Below, in pieces: positions 24,187 through 36,101 of a DNA stretch of 64,000 nucleotides (position 1 is its first letter; each line of letters begins with the position of its first letter). Both the position numbers and the translations under genes were made by a program. Source of the stretch: Corylus avellana. Its lineage: Eukaryota > Streptophyta > Magnoliopsida > Fagales > Betulaceae. The notes below the pieces were generated by a model. The model had not been told where the DNA came from and searched no databases. It saw only the letters and a program-made list of their open reading frames with translations. The stretch lies in contig NC_081541.1 in NCBI RefSeq assembly GCF_901000735.1, positions 4,333,021 to 4,397,020 of the forward strand, read 5' to 3'.

Positions 24187-25786
24187 AAAAAAAGAATGTC
24201 CAATAACTACTAGATCTTATCGGGTCAACACAGTAAGATATTGTTGTGATATATATAACACTACTCTAATTTTAATGACTTTTTAGAATATCCTAATAAA
24301 ACCAAAACACCGAATATAAATGTTGGAAAATAATACATTCCAAGTCTTTGAGTAGAAAAAATGTTAAATCTAGAATTGGCGTATTACTTATTGTCATGTA
24401 AAATTGGAGGATATTTAAAAAAAAAAAAAAAAAAATAGTGAAACCTCCTTGAATAAGAGGACAAGTATACCCTCGGTACAAGACAAATTTGGCTGTGTTT
24501 GGCGATGGAATGGAAAAGGGAATTAAACGGTACTGTAACAGATTTGATTGATATGAGAGAAAAAAGTAAGAATATTTTGTATAAAAAAAATTTATTTTGT
24601 AGTGATTTTTTTTATTTGAATAGTAATAAAAAAGTGATTGATGTAATGTGAAAAGTAAGAATATTGAGGTTGATTTTGAAAAACTTTTTTTGAATTTTTA
24701 GGTCCAATCCGGTCCGATCCGGCCCTTTGCCAAACACACATTTGTTTTCCGTTTCAACAACTTGTGTCGAGTAAAGTCAAGTTGAGAGAAGCTTTTTGAC
24801 TCCCAAAGTCATCATATAAAACGAATTAGAAAAAAAAAAAAATGTCATCAAATAAAAAACCATTTTCACACATCAGCTACATGCTTACATACATAACATA
24901 TATACCTAAACATTAATTTTTTTTTAAAGAATTTATTTATTTATTTATTTATTTTTTGTATAATTGGTTTGGATAAATAAATTTAATGCTATAAATAAAG
25001 TTGATTAATATAATATTTACAAGTGTCATTACCAATTTACCAAATATCAGGATTCTTTTAATGAGAAATGGAAATAAGTTAAAAATTTAAAATAACCTAA
25101 TAATATATTTATTATATGATAACATATACACTATTAAGTTTATAAAATTTGATTTAAACCATGAAATAAACACTCATTTTCTTTGAATAAAAGGAATCAT
25201 ATTATCAACTGACATATCCCTGCAATTTGACATATTTGTTTTATCCCTCGCTCTCTTATTTGAATCAAATATATAAGAGACTCTTCTACTCGAATAAGGG
25301 AGTCCGACTCGAATAGGGCCATTTCATAACGATGTTATTAATGGAACAATTTATATTATAGAGATTTTCTAACGAGAGAGAGAGAGTTCTTATAGATTAT
25401 TTATTTTAGAGGGTTTTAGACGACCTACTTCTTACTTAAATCAATAAATTTCACCAAAACTTTTTCATATTTACGGTCCTTATTGCTAGTAATCCCGACA
25501 ACAAATCAACAAATCGAAAATTATGGGGCTCCTTAAGTTAGTAGAGAGAAGAGAAATGGAATCAAGATGGCTTCTAGGAAGAGACCATGACAAAGCAACT
25601 GAAAAGCCTTTGCTGTCGCAACTCGGAGAAACCCTTTCCCCAAGTAAATAATAATTAATGAATTAATCTAAAAAAAGTAATAAATATTAATTATATAGTG
25701 TAAATACACGCGGCAATTTTCTTCGATCACTCATTTCCTTCAAATACCTGCAGACCCCCAAAACATCGCTTGCAATTTCTAGGAGA
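24187..25786. promoter_or_regulatory. HSFA1 5' flank and leader; parts are copied at 56.7-57.6 kb
   Basis: A TATA-like TTATATAG lies at 25691. No classic heat-shock element was found (see rejected). Two stretches recur near 57 kb: 24187-24430 (shared GATATTGTTGTGATATATAT and TTAGAATATCCTAATAAAAC) and 24760-24890 (shared TGTCGAGTAAAGTCAAGTTG and CCATTTTCACACAT). The copied stretches lie in the HSFA1 5' flank and carry no gene. Confidence 0.6.
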
Positions 25787-28700
25787 ATGGAAAATAGTAA
25801 TGACGAGGAGTCGACGACGACGAATCCGTTGCCGCCGTTTCTGAGGAAGCTGTACGCGATGGTGGACGACCCGGCGACCGACTCGGTGGTGTCGTGGAGC
25901 GACGGCAACAACAGCTTCGTGGTCTGGAACGCGCACGAGTTCGCCGCCAAGCTTCTGCCAAAGCACTTCAAGCACAAGAACTTGTCCAGCTTCATCAGGC
26001 AATTGAACACTTACGTAGGTTTTCTTTATCTCCCTATGTTTTCCATTTTTTTTTTTGGGGGGGTTCGTAGCTTTATGTGCTTTTGTGGGTTTTGTGGCTA
26101 TGTTTTGTTTTGTTTATGGATTTCTGGGTATCTTTTTGTGCTTTTTTTTTGGCAATATATTGGTATTAATTTGAGAACTTCGTTAGGATCAGGGGGCTTA
26201 AGCCTAAGTTAAAAATGTTTGAAAATGGTATGTTTTTGGGATGTTCTTGAAGCAATATCTGTCGTTTATGAAGTACTTGCTGAAATTATGGCACTTGTTT
26301 TTGTTTGTTATCCGTTAATCTACCAAGTTAATGTGGTTGGTGATGATAGCAACATGCTTAGAACGAGTGGTCGAATTTCATCGAGGCATGGTCATTACCA
26401 TGGTGTTTTGTGGTTGTAAATTTTGCGTAGAATGTACTACTATTGACTTCTATTGCTCTTGAACTGATCAATTTAGTTTTTTCACTAATGCTCTTTCGTT
26501 AATTATGTGTGGAATTGTATACTTTCTTGGGAATTTTAACATCCTTACTGGATGAAGCAAGCACGGTATTTCTTGTCATTTATAGATATTGTATATGATT
26601 TCCTTATACTACATTATCTGATGTTGTATATTAATTAGGAGTTTCTGTTGCTATATTGACCATCATAATTACTTGGGCAACTGCTTAACTTTGGGGATAT
26701 TCTTAACTTCAAATTTGAACCTAAGATATTTATTGAGGTTGGGAAAATAATTTTCAGCTTAAGATGAATGGTGAGAATTTTGAACTTGAGATACCTACCG
26801 AGGTAAAAACGAAAGATGTTTGGCGAGATTACTTTCTGTGGAGCCCCCAAAATGACATCCTAAAGAGTAAAGACTTGGGTAAAATTGATTTCATCTTTCT
26901 GAATGATTGCCAGAAAACCCTGACTTGTTCTCTCATCTTGTTGAGTCGTTGACAATGTTTAAATCATGGAGAGGTTATACTGCTTTATCTCTTATGGTGT
27001 GAATTTTGGAAGTCCTTTAGCGGAGAGGGGAGGGGATTTGATTTATCTTTTTCTGGGTAAGGGAAGGAGCAGAAGGTTGCAGCTTCAATTGATGAAGCTT
27101 GTTTCACTGAAATTGGATTACTCAAATTCCAACTTATACATGAAAAAGTATCTTCTGGATTGTACAGAGAATGAGAAGGCTGATTTTGTTTTCTGGTGAG
27201 GAAATAAAAGCAATTATAAATGCAAAGGGGGTATTGCTGATGTACAGAAGAGCCTAAGAGGTATGGACTGAGGTTTGGTGTTGTTATGTTGGCATGCCAT
27301 TCATGAAATAATGGGGAGAGAGAGAATGGTGTCAGAGATTAGAAAATTTCAGGATGCCATCGGTCCATAGAAAACATCTAGATTTAAGCATATATGTATG
27401 CAATGGAACTGATACAGTGTGGTGGAATTTCTTAAACAAAAAGTTGACAAATTAATGGACTTAACTCTAAAGCACATGGAAGCCTGAACATTGTTGAATA
27501 AAGTAAGTTAATGGAAAATGAAATATGAAGAGGTGAAGTGGAAGGATGTCCAGCATAGTCTCTTAAGGTGCAAAATGTATGTTGATGCTACTTGGATCAC
27601 TAAATTGGTACTACTATAACTGAAGAATGCAAGAATGTGGTGGATCCATTGGGGAAATTTTAAATTGGAGGAGGGGACCTTAAAGGCTAGCTTAATTGAC
27701 TGTTGACCACGCTCATAAAGTGGAGGTTCTTTGACGTAGCGGAAGACTAAGCTAACTAATCAAAGAGTTGCGTCTTTGATTCTGCAAGGAGAAGCGTCTT
27801 CGTCTTCTACCCAAAAGATAAAACAAGCAAAAATAAAACTCTACAGAGTATTTGAGAGAATTCTCTGATTTGATAATAATTTAATGAGTTTTAGTTTTAC
27901 ATAATAAACTAGCCTATTTATAGAAGAGAAATACTTGTAGAGAAAGTAAACCTATTCCTAGTAGCAATAGTAAACATAATCCTAGTAACAATAGTAAACC
28001 TAATCCTAATAAGGGAAGGAAAATAATTAAAGCAAATCTAACCCTATTAAGGAAAGGAAATAAAGTTCTAATAAATAAAATAAAATCCTAATATAAAATT
28101 GACAATCAGCGGGAATCGTGGCAATTTTTCCTTTTGTACTTTCATTGTCTGAGACCGGGTAAAATTCTGATCAAGCGGCACTGCTCCAATATTATTTTTG
28201 ATATTTTCTTTATTTTCGTTTTTATCGAAAATAAAGGTAAATATCGTCCTCCATCATTCTTCCTTCCCCCTCCCCTTGGAGCAAATTACTTATAAAAAAA
28301 ATGGAGGAGGATGGCAAGTATTCTTTGTCACAATGGATTGCATTGGATGAGAGAAAATGCGTGCATACGCGTTTAGAATTGAACTGGAAGAGGGAATGAA
28401 AAACCTTTTCCAGTTAAGAAATGCCTTTTAAGAAAGTGGATAAGAGGATTTGATATTAATTTTTCTTTTAAAAATAAAAATTGTTGGACATTATGGATTC
28501 TGATATTAGAAGGAAATGTGGAGGAAATTTAGGATCCTGAAACTGTTTGTCGAACGATAGTCAACAACATTTCACTTCTAATCAATTTTTACCCCCACCA
28601 TTTTTTACCACCCCCAACCCTCTTGGGATAGGTTTGTGAACAACTGAAACTTCAGAGCGCTAAGGTCATAAATTATAACTCACAGAGCACATCTAATAGT

Positions 28701-30550
28701 TGGCAGTCAGAAGGGGGGGTGGATAGTGGTGGTTGGAGGCTCAAGCTCACTTAGTAAAATGCCTTCCTCTCTTAAGAAGAGCAATGTATTTTCCATCTTT
28801 TAAGGGGTTATTTTCTGCTGACCCAAATATTAATTTTCCCTTGATCATCAAACATTGAAGTGAAGGAAAATATTTTCCAGAAGGTGATTTCTCGCGAAAC
28901 AAATGGAGTTGTAATTGGTTGCAATTTAAATACTGGGTATGTTAAATTGTACTTACGTTGGCTCTTAAAAGGGTGAAGGAAATTGGTCAAAATTAAATCA
29001 AAGTCAAATAAGGACTATGATGTGTACCTTTTTTATTACCACCCCCCAAAAAAAATGATGGATGCCTGTGCTGGAGACATGTAGAAAAATTGACTGTATG
29101 TTATATTGTGAAAGCAAAATTCATTGAGTTCAAATCTTGTTGTCCAAATTGACATTATTATTATAAAAATGTAAACATTTGATTGAAATAATTGTTTTAT
29201 CTTGGGTTTTTACTTTCATCTTTTTTTTTTTTTTTTTTTTTAATGATTATAATTGTTTTCATTTTGGTTAAGCAGGGTTTTAAGAAGGTTGACTCAGACC
29301 GTTATGAATTTGCTAATGTGAAGTTTCTAAGAGGTCAAACACACCTTTTGAAGAGTATCAGTAGGAGGAAACCAGTTCATGTACCTGGTCATCCACAACC
29401 ACCTAAAGTGCAGAGCTCCTCGGTCGGGGCATGTGTTGAGGTAGGGAAGTTTGGGCTGGAGCAAGAGGTTGAAAGACTTGAAAGGGACAAGAATGTTCTC
29501 ATGCAGGAACTTGTTAGGTTGAGACAGCACCAGCAAGCAACTGATCACCAGTTGCAGAATGTGGGGCAACGTGTACAGGTAATGGAGCAGAGACAGCAAC
29601 AAATGATGTCTTTCCTTGCGAAGGCTATGCAGAGTCCAGGCCTGCTTGCCCAGTTTGTACAGCAGCAGAATGAAAACAATAGGAACATTACCGGAGCAAA
29701 TAAAAAAAGGAGACTCCCCGGGCAGGAAGAAGGTTCAGCTGGTGAGTGTTGCACAAATGCTTCAGATGGACGGATTATTAAGTACCAGCCTGCAATGAAT
29801 GAGGCAGCTAAAGCATTGCTGCGGCAGATCTTGAAAATGAATGCATCTCCTAGGATGGATCCATTGATGAACAACCCTGATGCGTTCCTGATTGGTGACG
29901 CTCCTTCTACCAATGCATTCAACAGCGGAAATTCCTCGAGTCGAGTTTCGGGAGTAACCCTTTCCGAGGTCCCACCTATTTCTGGGCAGTCATATATGCC
30001 TGCAGAGTCACAATTTTCCGTCAGCTGTCCATCTACTGCCATTTCTGAGATTCAATCTTCCTCTTATCTGGTGCCTGATCACACTATAGCAGCTCAGTTC
30101 CTAAAAGTAAATAAGCATAATTCTCAAGAAGAGACTATTTTGCCTGACTTCACTGAAATGCGAGGAATCATACCAGAAAACAGTGCAGAATTCCCGGACA
30201 TGAACCTTGTGGGGTCTGAGACTGAGAACCGAAGTCCTGTGGATCCGATGTCTGCTGTTTTGGATGAGACGAGGCCCATAGAAAGTGATGCTATCTCTCC
30301 AGAAAGTAATGTGGAAGCCTGGCTTGAAGACATCACTTCACTTCCAGGCATTAATGATATTTTTTGGGAACAATTCCTTACAGCAAGCCCGCTGACGGAG
30401 GACACAGATGAAATTCATTCGAGTTCACTAGAGGGAGTGACTGAGGATCATGAACAGATAGGAAAGAAGAATGGTTGGGACAAGATTCATCAAATGGATC
30501 ATCTTACTGAACAGATGGGGCTTCTTGCATCGGAGAGCAGAATGGGGTGA
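25787..30550 (+). CDS. HSFA1: Heat shock transcription factor, class A1
   Basis: Master activator of the heat-stress response; trimerises and binds nGAAn repeats in the nucleus. Exon 1 is 25787-26014 and exon 2 is 29276-30550, giving 500 residues; the 3.26-kb intron splits the DNA-binding domain after RQLNTY, the position conserved in plant HSFs. The DNA-binding domain is about residues 16-108 ([14 protein letters not shown], then [24 protein letters not shown]). The HR-A/B oligomerisation coiled coil is about 133-205 with the class A insertion ([20 protein letters not shown] ... [15 protein letters not shown]). The nuclear localisation signal NKKRRLPGQ is near 218. An AHA activator motif [11 protein letters not shown] is at about 437-447. 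An export signal [13 protein letters not shown] is near 483. All class A1 parts are present, so it should be functional. It fits HSFA1b (AT5G16820) by position. Confidence 0.96.
27690..28270 (-). repeat. Possible solo-LTR-like remnant in the HSFA1 intron
   Basis: The segment has the look of a Copia LTR read backwards: a promoter-like stretch (CTCTACAGAGTATTTGAGAGAATTC), repeated AGTAAACCTAATCCTA units, and an end near AAATATCGTCCTCCATCATTC. No paired LTR or TG...CA ends with a target-site duplication could be fixed. The rest of the intron (26015-27689 and 28271-29275) shows no recognisable gene. Confidence 0.35.
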
Positions 30551-31690
30551 CCTTCTTACCAATTGTACATGGATGTTTCTTGGCATGGAAAGGTAAAATT
30601 TTAAGCCACCGCTTATCATAAGAAGCATGTTGATTGTCACCAACTCCTTTTCCCAGCTATACAAAAATTAGCTAATTCATACAGTAATTCTCCCTGATCA
30701 GCCATTTTCTTGTTCCTTTTCTTTCCTTCATGGTGAGGAGACTGTATTTATATGGAAAATATGTATATTTGACCAGCTTTTCAAATGATGTAGTGACCGT
30801 TTCTTATATAGCACAAAATGAATTATTTAAGACATCAAGTATAGCATATTCCCCTCGGTCTGTTCTAAACGCATAAAGAATGATTAATGTTTGTATTTTA
30901 CTTTTACTCTTGAGTTGCTCTGGTTCTTCTCACACTTGTGACTGGTTTAAATTTTTTTGTGTTTTGAACTGAGCTGCAAAAATTTGTTGAGGTTTAATTA
31001 GTCAAGCATACTGCCTTCCAGTTTCCAATTTTGTATGTTTCTATGACTCTTGCGCAGGTTGATGTCCTGTGCTGTTGGGCAGACAAAGCTTTTCTTCAAA
31101 GACAGATGGCCAGTTATGAATTTAGTTTAAGAAACTTGTTTCAGATATGATATCAAGTTTAATAAACTTTATACTCTTACATCTGTATTTCATAAGTCTG
31201 TGTGCATGCTTACCTGAAAACATTTTCTGGGCATAATACAGTTGAAGTTTAGATAACCATTTTCCAGTCGAAATCACAGGTATTGGTGTATTAGTAATAT
31301 GACTGAAGGGTTCTATCTTCAATCCTTTTCGTATGCAACATTTTTGCCATCTGGAGAGGGGTAAAAATTTAGGTGACAGGATTATACCTCTGTTTGCCTT
31401 TGTAGGAAATCGTTTTGCTATTTCTACTTAGGTGGTTCCTTTTATATACTTCTTATGTACTTAGGGGCGCCTTACGCTTTCAATGAGATTGGTTTATTAC
31501 TTATATATTAAAAAAAAAAAAGAAAAGGAAATATGTGTTCCTGATGAACTTTTATTCTAGGGTTCTGCAGATTTGCATTGCGGCTTGTTTTTTTACTGTC
31601 GTGGCAAGGAATTTTGACTAGGATGGCTAGAATCTGCAGAGATCTTACTGCGATGGAATTATATCAAAATGCTTGTTGATTGAAGCATGC
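30551..31690. other. HSFA1 3' UTR and downstream spacer
   Basis: This holds the 3' UTR of HSFA1, followed by a LINE/SINE-like tail fragment at 31415-31520. No other coding signal. Confidence 0.5.
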
Positions 31691-31694
31691 ATCA

Positions 31695-32470
31695 CAGTAC
31701 TCTGTATAGGCCGAGAGTTTCAGCTGTTATAGTCTTGAAACCTTGGAATTGTGGCTTAGTTATTCTTATTTATGTCATTAAATTGTGAGCACAGATGGTA
31801 AGGGATAGAGATAAAGGAAAGAGGACATGAAAAGCAAGCAATTGTTGTGGTTTAGGGTTTTAAAGCTATGCAAAGCACTGAAAAATGTCTTAAAAATTCA
31901 AAATGTTCAATTTCAGCTGCTAGTGGAAAAATGTCTTAAACTACAAGGGGAGTGCTGGAATTCTGCATATATTGTTTACTTCTATATGCGTTGAGGCATC
32001 GATAATTTGTTTATAAAGCTTGTTCCCAGAACTGGTCATATATTGCTGAACAGTGTAGCATTGGCATCCCAGAAGATTGCATTTGGTAGAATGATTTTCA
32101 TAGTTTGAAATTAAAATCACAATATGTCAAAAGAAATTAGATAATATTGAATCAACCATTTTAGCATGGTCAATTTTTCTCTAAACTGAGTTGGATTTTT
32201 CTTTCCCAGTCTGTTGAACTAACATTTGCATTTAGAACACTCAATTGTTACATATATTTTTAGAACCCGTGATTCTTTAAAAATTTCATATTTTAAAGAT
32301 AAATGTTAATTTAATAGATAGGCCGACTTTGAGAATATTTTTTTTCAAACCCAATTTGAAAGAAATTTTATCTTTTTACTGTGGATCAGCCTATTTATAC
32401 CAAGGGAGGACACGATTGTAGATCATTTTCCTGTTTTGTTTTCCCCACTTTTTGTTCATGTTGAATGTCA
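31695..32470. repeat. HSFA1 3' flank that recurs in the DC1 cluster
   Basis: Phrases such as GTTATAGTCTTGAAACCTTGG, AAAGAGGACATGAAAAGCAAG, GCTTGTTCC...AACTGGT, GAACAGTGTAGC and TTAGATAATATTGAA recur at 40125-40470, 50755-51125, 62030-62640 and 63225-63836, with a short piece at 57660-57710. In those places the block sits at a DC1 gene promoter or leads into one. Here too it ends in TTCCTGTTTTGTTTTCCCCAC (32428), the start of a DC1 promoter relic. Confidence 0.75.
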
Positions 32471-32819
32471 TTATATATAATCCCAATGCGTATGAACAGA
32501 ATAAAAACAATGATAAAACCCAGGTGAATTTTCTGAACCTACACGAGATCCCACGAACAATAAATTCCGAAGTTATTATACGCACAGATGAATTTTTTTT
32601 GACGTAACTTTTTTTTTTTTATTTTTTTATTTTTGCTTTGTGCTTATTTGTGTAGGCCCTTCTTTCTTTTAGGCCCCCCTATTATATTATTATTTGAGGC
32701 CCAATTCTTGACAGAATATCTCACCTCCCTGACTTAGATATTGGATTTGGAGGTGTTGAATATATATGAGAGCTATAGCTCGATCTGATTTCAGGCATTC
32801 CTTGCTGTGAATTTGGTTG

Positions 32820-34941
32820 CTTAAATTTCTGGATCATCAGAGGGTGTCAATTTAAAAAATAATAATAGTTAGAAAAGCTAATAAGTATGAGAAATAATAA
32901 TTTATGAGATAAATGCAAATGATATGTAAGGGGAGAGTAAACATATAGGGAGAAGTAGATATACCCATCTCAAATTACCATCTAATTGACAATGTCCTCT
33001 CAAACTTTTAATTGTGATAATGTCCTCTCCAAATTACCAAAACATTGTCAATGTTCCCCTAATGACGAAACTACCATTAGTAAAATAAAAACAAAAATAC
33101 TAATACTTCTATAAAAAACCTAAGACTACCAGCAAAAAAAAAAAAAAATCAAGGGTTGGCCAAATTTAAATTTAACATGTTCAATACACTTTAAAAAATG
33201 GGTAACTTCACTGAAAACCCTTGAGCTTCTACCCGATTTGATAAACTCCCCATAAACTTCAAAATCTCTCAATTTAGTGTCCTGAACTTTCAATTGCAAT
33301 CAATTTGGACCCTTCGGTCAATTTTAGCCGTTAGAAATACCAAAAAAGACCAAAATATCCTTGATTTTCATTTAAAAATAAAAAATAAAAAAAGGTTTTG
33401 GAATTAAGGGTAAAGTTGGAATTTTATACAAAAGTCAGGGGTATAAACGTTATGTAATGTTTAAAATCTGATGGAAGGTCCACATTGAGAGCAATTAAAA
33501 GTTCAGATGACCAAATTGAAAGATTTTGAAGTTTAGGGGGGTTCAGGGGTCTTCACTGAAGTTACTCCTAAAAAAAAAGTTCATGTTGAAAAATGTACTG
33601 ATGTATAACATTTAGTATATCTTTTCGTTAAGAGAAGTATGATAGATTTTTTCACGAGAAAAGTAAGATGAGGAGGAATGCATCAAGTGGCTATTTTGTA
33701 ATGCTGCCATCTCTCTATTTTTAGTTAAACTGTTCGTTTTAGTTAAACTGTACGTTTCATTTAACTTGACTGCACCGTGAGACATGGGAGACAAATTTTA
33801 TTTTTAATTTTTTGCTTAAAATAACGTGAAGACCTGCACATGCATGGAATTAATTTTTTTTAAAAAAAGTTTGCTTAAAAAGACAGAATATATAAAGGTT
33901 GAGGAATATTTGCCCACGTGATGCGTGAACCATTATTAGTGCGTGTTAATTTTTAAATGCTCTCCAACAAACCATAATTAAAAAAACAAAGATGTGCCCC
34001 GTGATGATGTGTGAACCATTAGCTAGTAAAAAAAGAAAAGAAAGACTCTGGAAGATGTGCTCATGCTGCTTTAATTCGGTTTGTGCCAAAAACAATTGAT
34101 TTTTAAATTTTTGCTTACAAATACGTGAAAGCTGTAAGAATTTGGGAGAATATTTAACATATAAACATTAAACAAAAATATTAATCTCTGGGCGTTGTTG
34201 TTTAAGTACTTTAATTAAGTAATCTAGAAATCCAAACTTGAACATTTGTTGAATTTACAATTTTAAACTCTTAATTTGTAATTATAGAACCAATCTTATA
34301 ACCCTCATAATATGTTGGAAAGTGGTAGATAAGCGTTTTTTAGCTTATATGTTTTTCACGTTCATAGTTGTGACGGATGGAGAATCACATGCTTATTTTT
34401 ATATAGGCCAAGATCCCTATTCATTTATCTTGCGTTGCTTCCTTCCATCAAGGGAGACAACATTTGGTGAAAAATAAAACACATTTTCACCTTTAGTAGT
34501 TAAATGTACATTAATTACCCAAGAGTTTTAGTTTAATAAAAACTCCATTAATATTATATGCTATATACATATATATATGTGACATGTGTGACACACCTTA
34601 TAAGATTTATTCTAACACTCTCTCACTTGGCACACATGACACATCTTTAAAATCATTTGGGTAACTAATATTGAATATGGCCATAATTAAAAACTACTCA
34701 AGCTTTAGTTTTATTTAGAGAGATACAATATACGAATCATGGCAATTATGTTATTATATTAACATTTCCTTCCACGAATTACAATGTATTAGTCTTTCTT
34801 AATAAAATCTTTATATGGTATAATTCTTTATGAATCTTTATAGTGGATTATTGATGTTTAGTTAATGGATTATCAAGTAAAACGACCCAAAAAAAATCAA
34901 AAATAAATATGGGGTGGAAAAAAACAATTTTGGAAAAACTA
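32820..34941. other. Spacer with a relic of a DC1-gene promoter
   Basis: Positions 32829-32960 (TGGATCATCAGAGGGTGTC ... GAGATAAATGCAAATGA ... AGAGTAAACATATA) match the true upstream region of the first DC1 gene at 35688-35800. A DC1 promoter copy was therefore split from its gene. The remainder (33000-34940) is AT-rich with no gene. It is repeated at 43990-46120. Confidence 0.5.
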
Positions 34942-35362
34942 TGGCACGTCACTACATTGGTGACGTGTCAAGATATACACGTCACCAAAATGGGTGACGT
35001 GCCAATCGTCCAACGTCATCTAAGTCGATGATGTGCCAAGCTTGACACATTACCCATTTTGGTGACGTGCCAAATGTGATACGTCATCGACTTTGATGAC
35101 GTATCAATCTTGACACGTCATCAAAGTCGATGATGTGTCACATTTGAAATGTCACCCATTTGGTGACCTGCCAAAATGACAAACGTCACCCTTGTAGATG
35201 ATGACGTGTGTAATTTCAAACGTCACTAATTGGTGACATGTGCCAAATTGACAGGTCACTAAATCCAATTCTGAACCGGAGAGTTAATGTCCCGTGACCC
35301 ATGTCACAAATAACAAGTAGGTCACCAAACCGAAGTCACTAAATACTGATTTTTTTAAAGTG
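34942..35362. mobile_element. TGACGT/ACGTCA-rich element, CACTA-like subterminal repeats (copy 1)
   Basis: A dense series of direct and inverted short motifs (GGTGACGTGCC, CACGTCATC, TGATGACGTATC, GTGACATGTG) covers about 400 bases. The right end, reverse-complemented, begins CACTTTAAAAAAATCAG followed by TATTTAGTGAC, which is like a worn CACTA terminus. The element abuts a relic DC1-gene exon. The CACTA assignment is inference; the motif cluster itself is plain to see. Confidence 0.45.
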
Positions 35363-35560
35363 ATTTCAGATTTTATGTTTATGTATAAGCAACCTCCTGA
35401 AGAAGAGCAGGATGTCAATATTGGAGATTAGATGGGTACTCGAAAGCTGGTACCTATCCTATTAATCCTAACGGGGTAGCTTTCCAAACATGGGGATGTT
35501 GGTGCCGAGTCCAAGTTAAGTCCAAGAGTGAAACTTTACTTCTTCCACTTGTCTAAAGTT
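35363..35560 (+). pseudogene. Relic of the DC1-gene second exon (copy 1)
   Basis: Translates in pieces to EEEQDVNIGD, stop, GTRKLVPIL, then LSKHGDVGAESKLSPRVKLYFF. This matches EEVVDIEDYKITRKLAPIL and LLSKYGDVSAQSNLSPKVKL in the intact exon 2. Stops and a lost segment make it non-functional. It shows that an older gene copy lay just upstream of the present one. Confidence 0.7.
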
Positions 35561-35912
35561 TGGTCACCGTCCATCTCTTTTAAAACAGTTTGCTGTTATA
35601 TATTATAATAAAAGCAGGTAAGCCGGATCGATCCTTGAAAGTATCCCTGGCCGGCTGCCTATGATTGGTTGGTTGGGTAGATTTATGGATCATCGTAGGG
35701 TGTCTATTAAAAAGAAAAGAATAGTTGAAAGGAGGATAAGTATTGGAAATAATAATTTAGGAGATAAATGCAAATGAGATGTAACAAACAGGAGAGTAAA
35801 CATATATTTTCCCTCCTAATCATTTTCCGCAGGGGCCAATGGTCTCGTCCTTGTGGAGTCATCATCACTTGTCCGTTTCTCCCTCTCTCATCTATAATTG
35901 AGAGAGCTTGAA

Positions 35913-36101
35913 ATGGAGTTTGTTGAAAATATATATAAATTTATTTGTAATTCTCTAATTCTTCATTCTGTGATTATATATAATAATTGTAAGAAAAATG
36001 TTGAAGAGGCACTTCTTAATATAATTAGATCACTCTACTCTCTAATATTTATTTTTCGTGATTTGGGTGAAAACCTAGAGAAAGACAGAGATGGTGATTG
36101 A
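35913..36101 (+). other. Upstream open frame overlapping the DC1-gene start (copy 1)
   Basis: A 62-codon frame opens at ATG 35913 and closes at 36101, 11 bases past the main ATG at 36091. In the second large copy the same ATG (near 47092) runs into a stop after a short deletion. It could dampen translation if the leader is unspliced. No protein family recognised. Confidence 0.3.

Noticed and set aside
25540..25600. Heat-shock element upstream of HSFA1
   Set aside because: GGCTTCTAGGAAG looks similar, but the TTC and GAA blocks are three bases apart instead of two and no third block is in register.
26764..27199. Open frames inside the HSFA1 intron as an extra gene
   Set aside because: Short frames with no recognised motif, no second copy and no splice continuity. 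Treated as intron or old transposon sequence.
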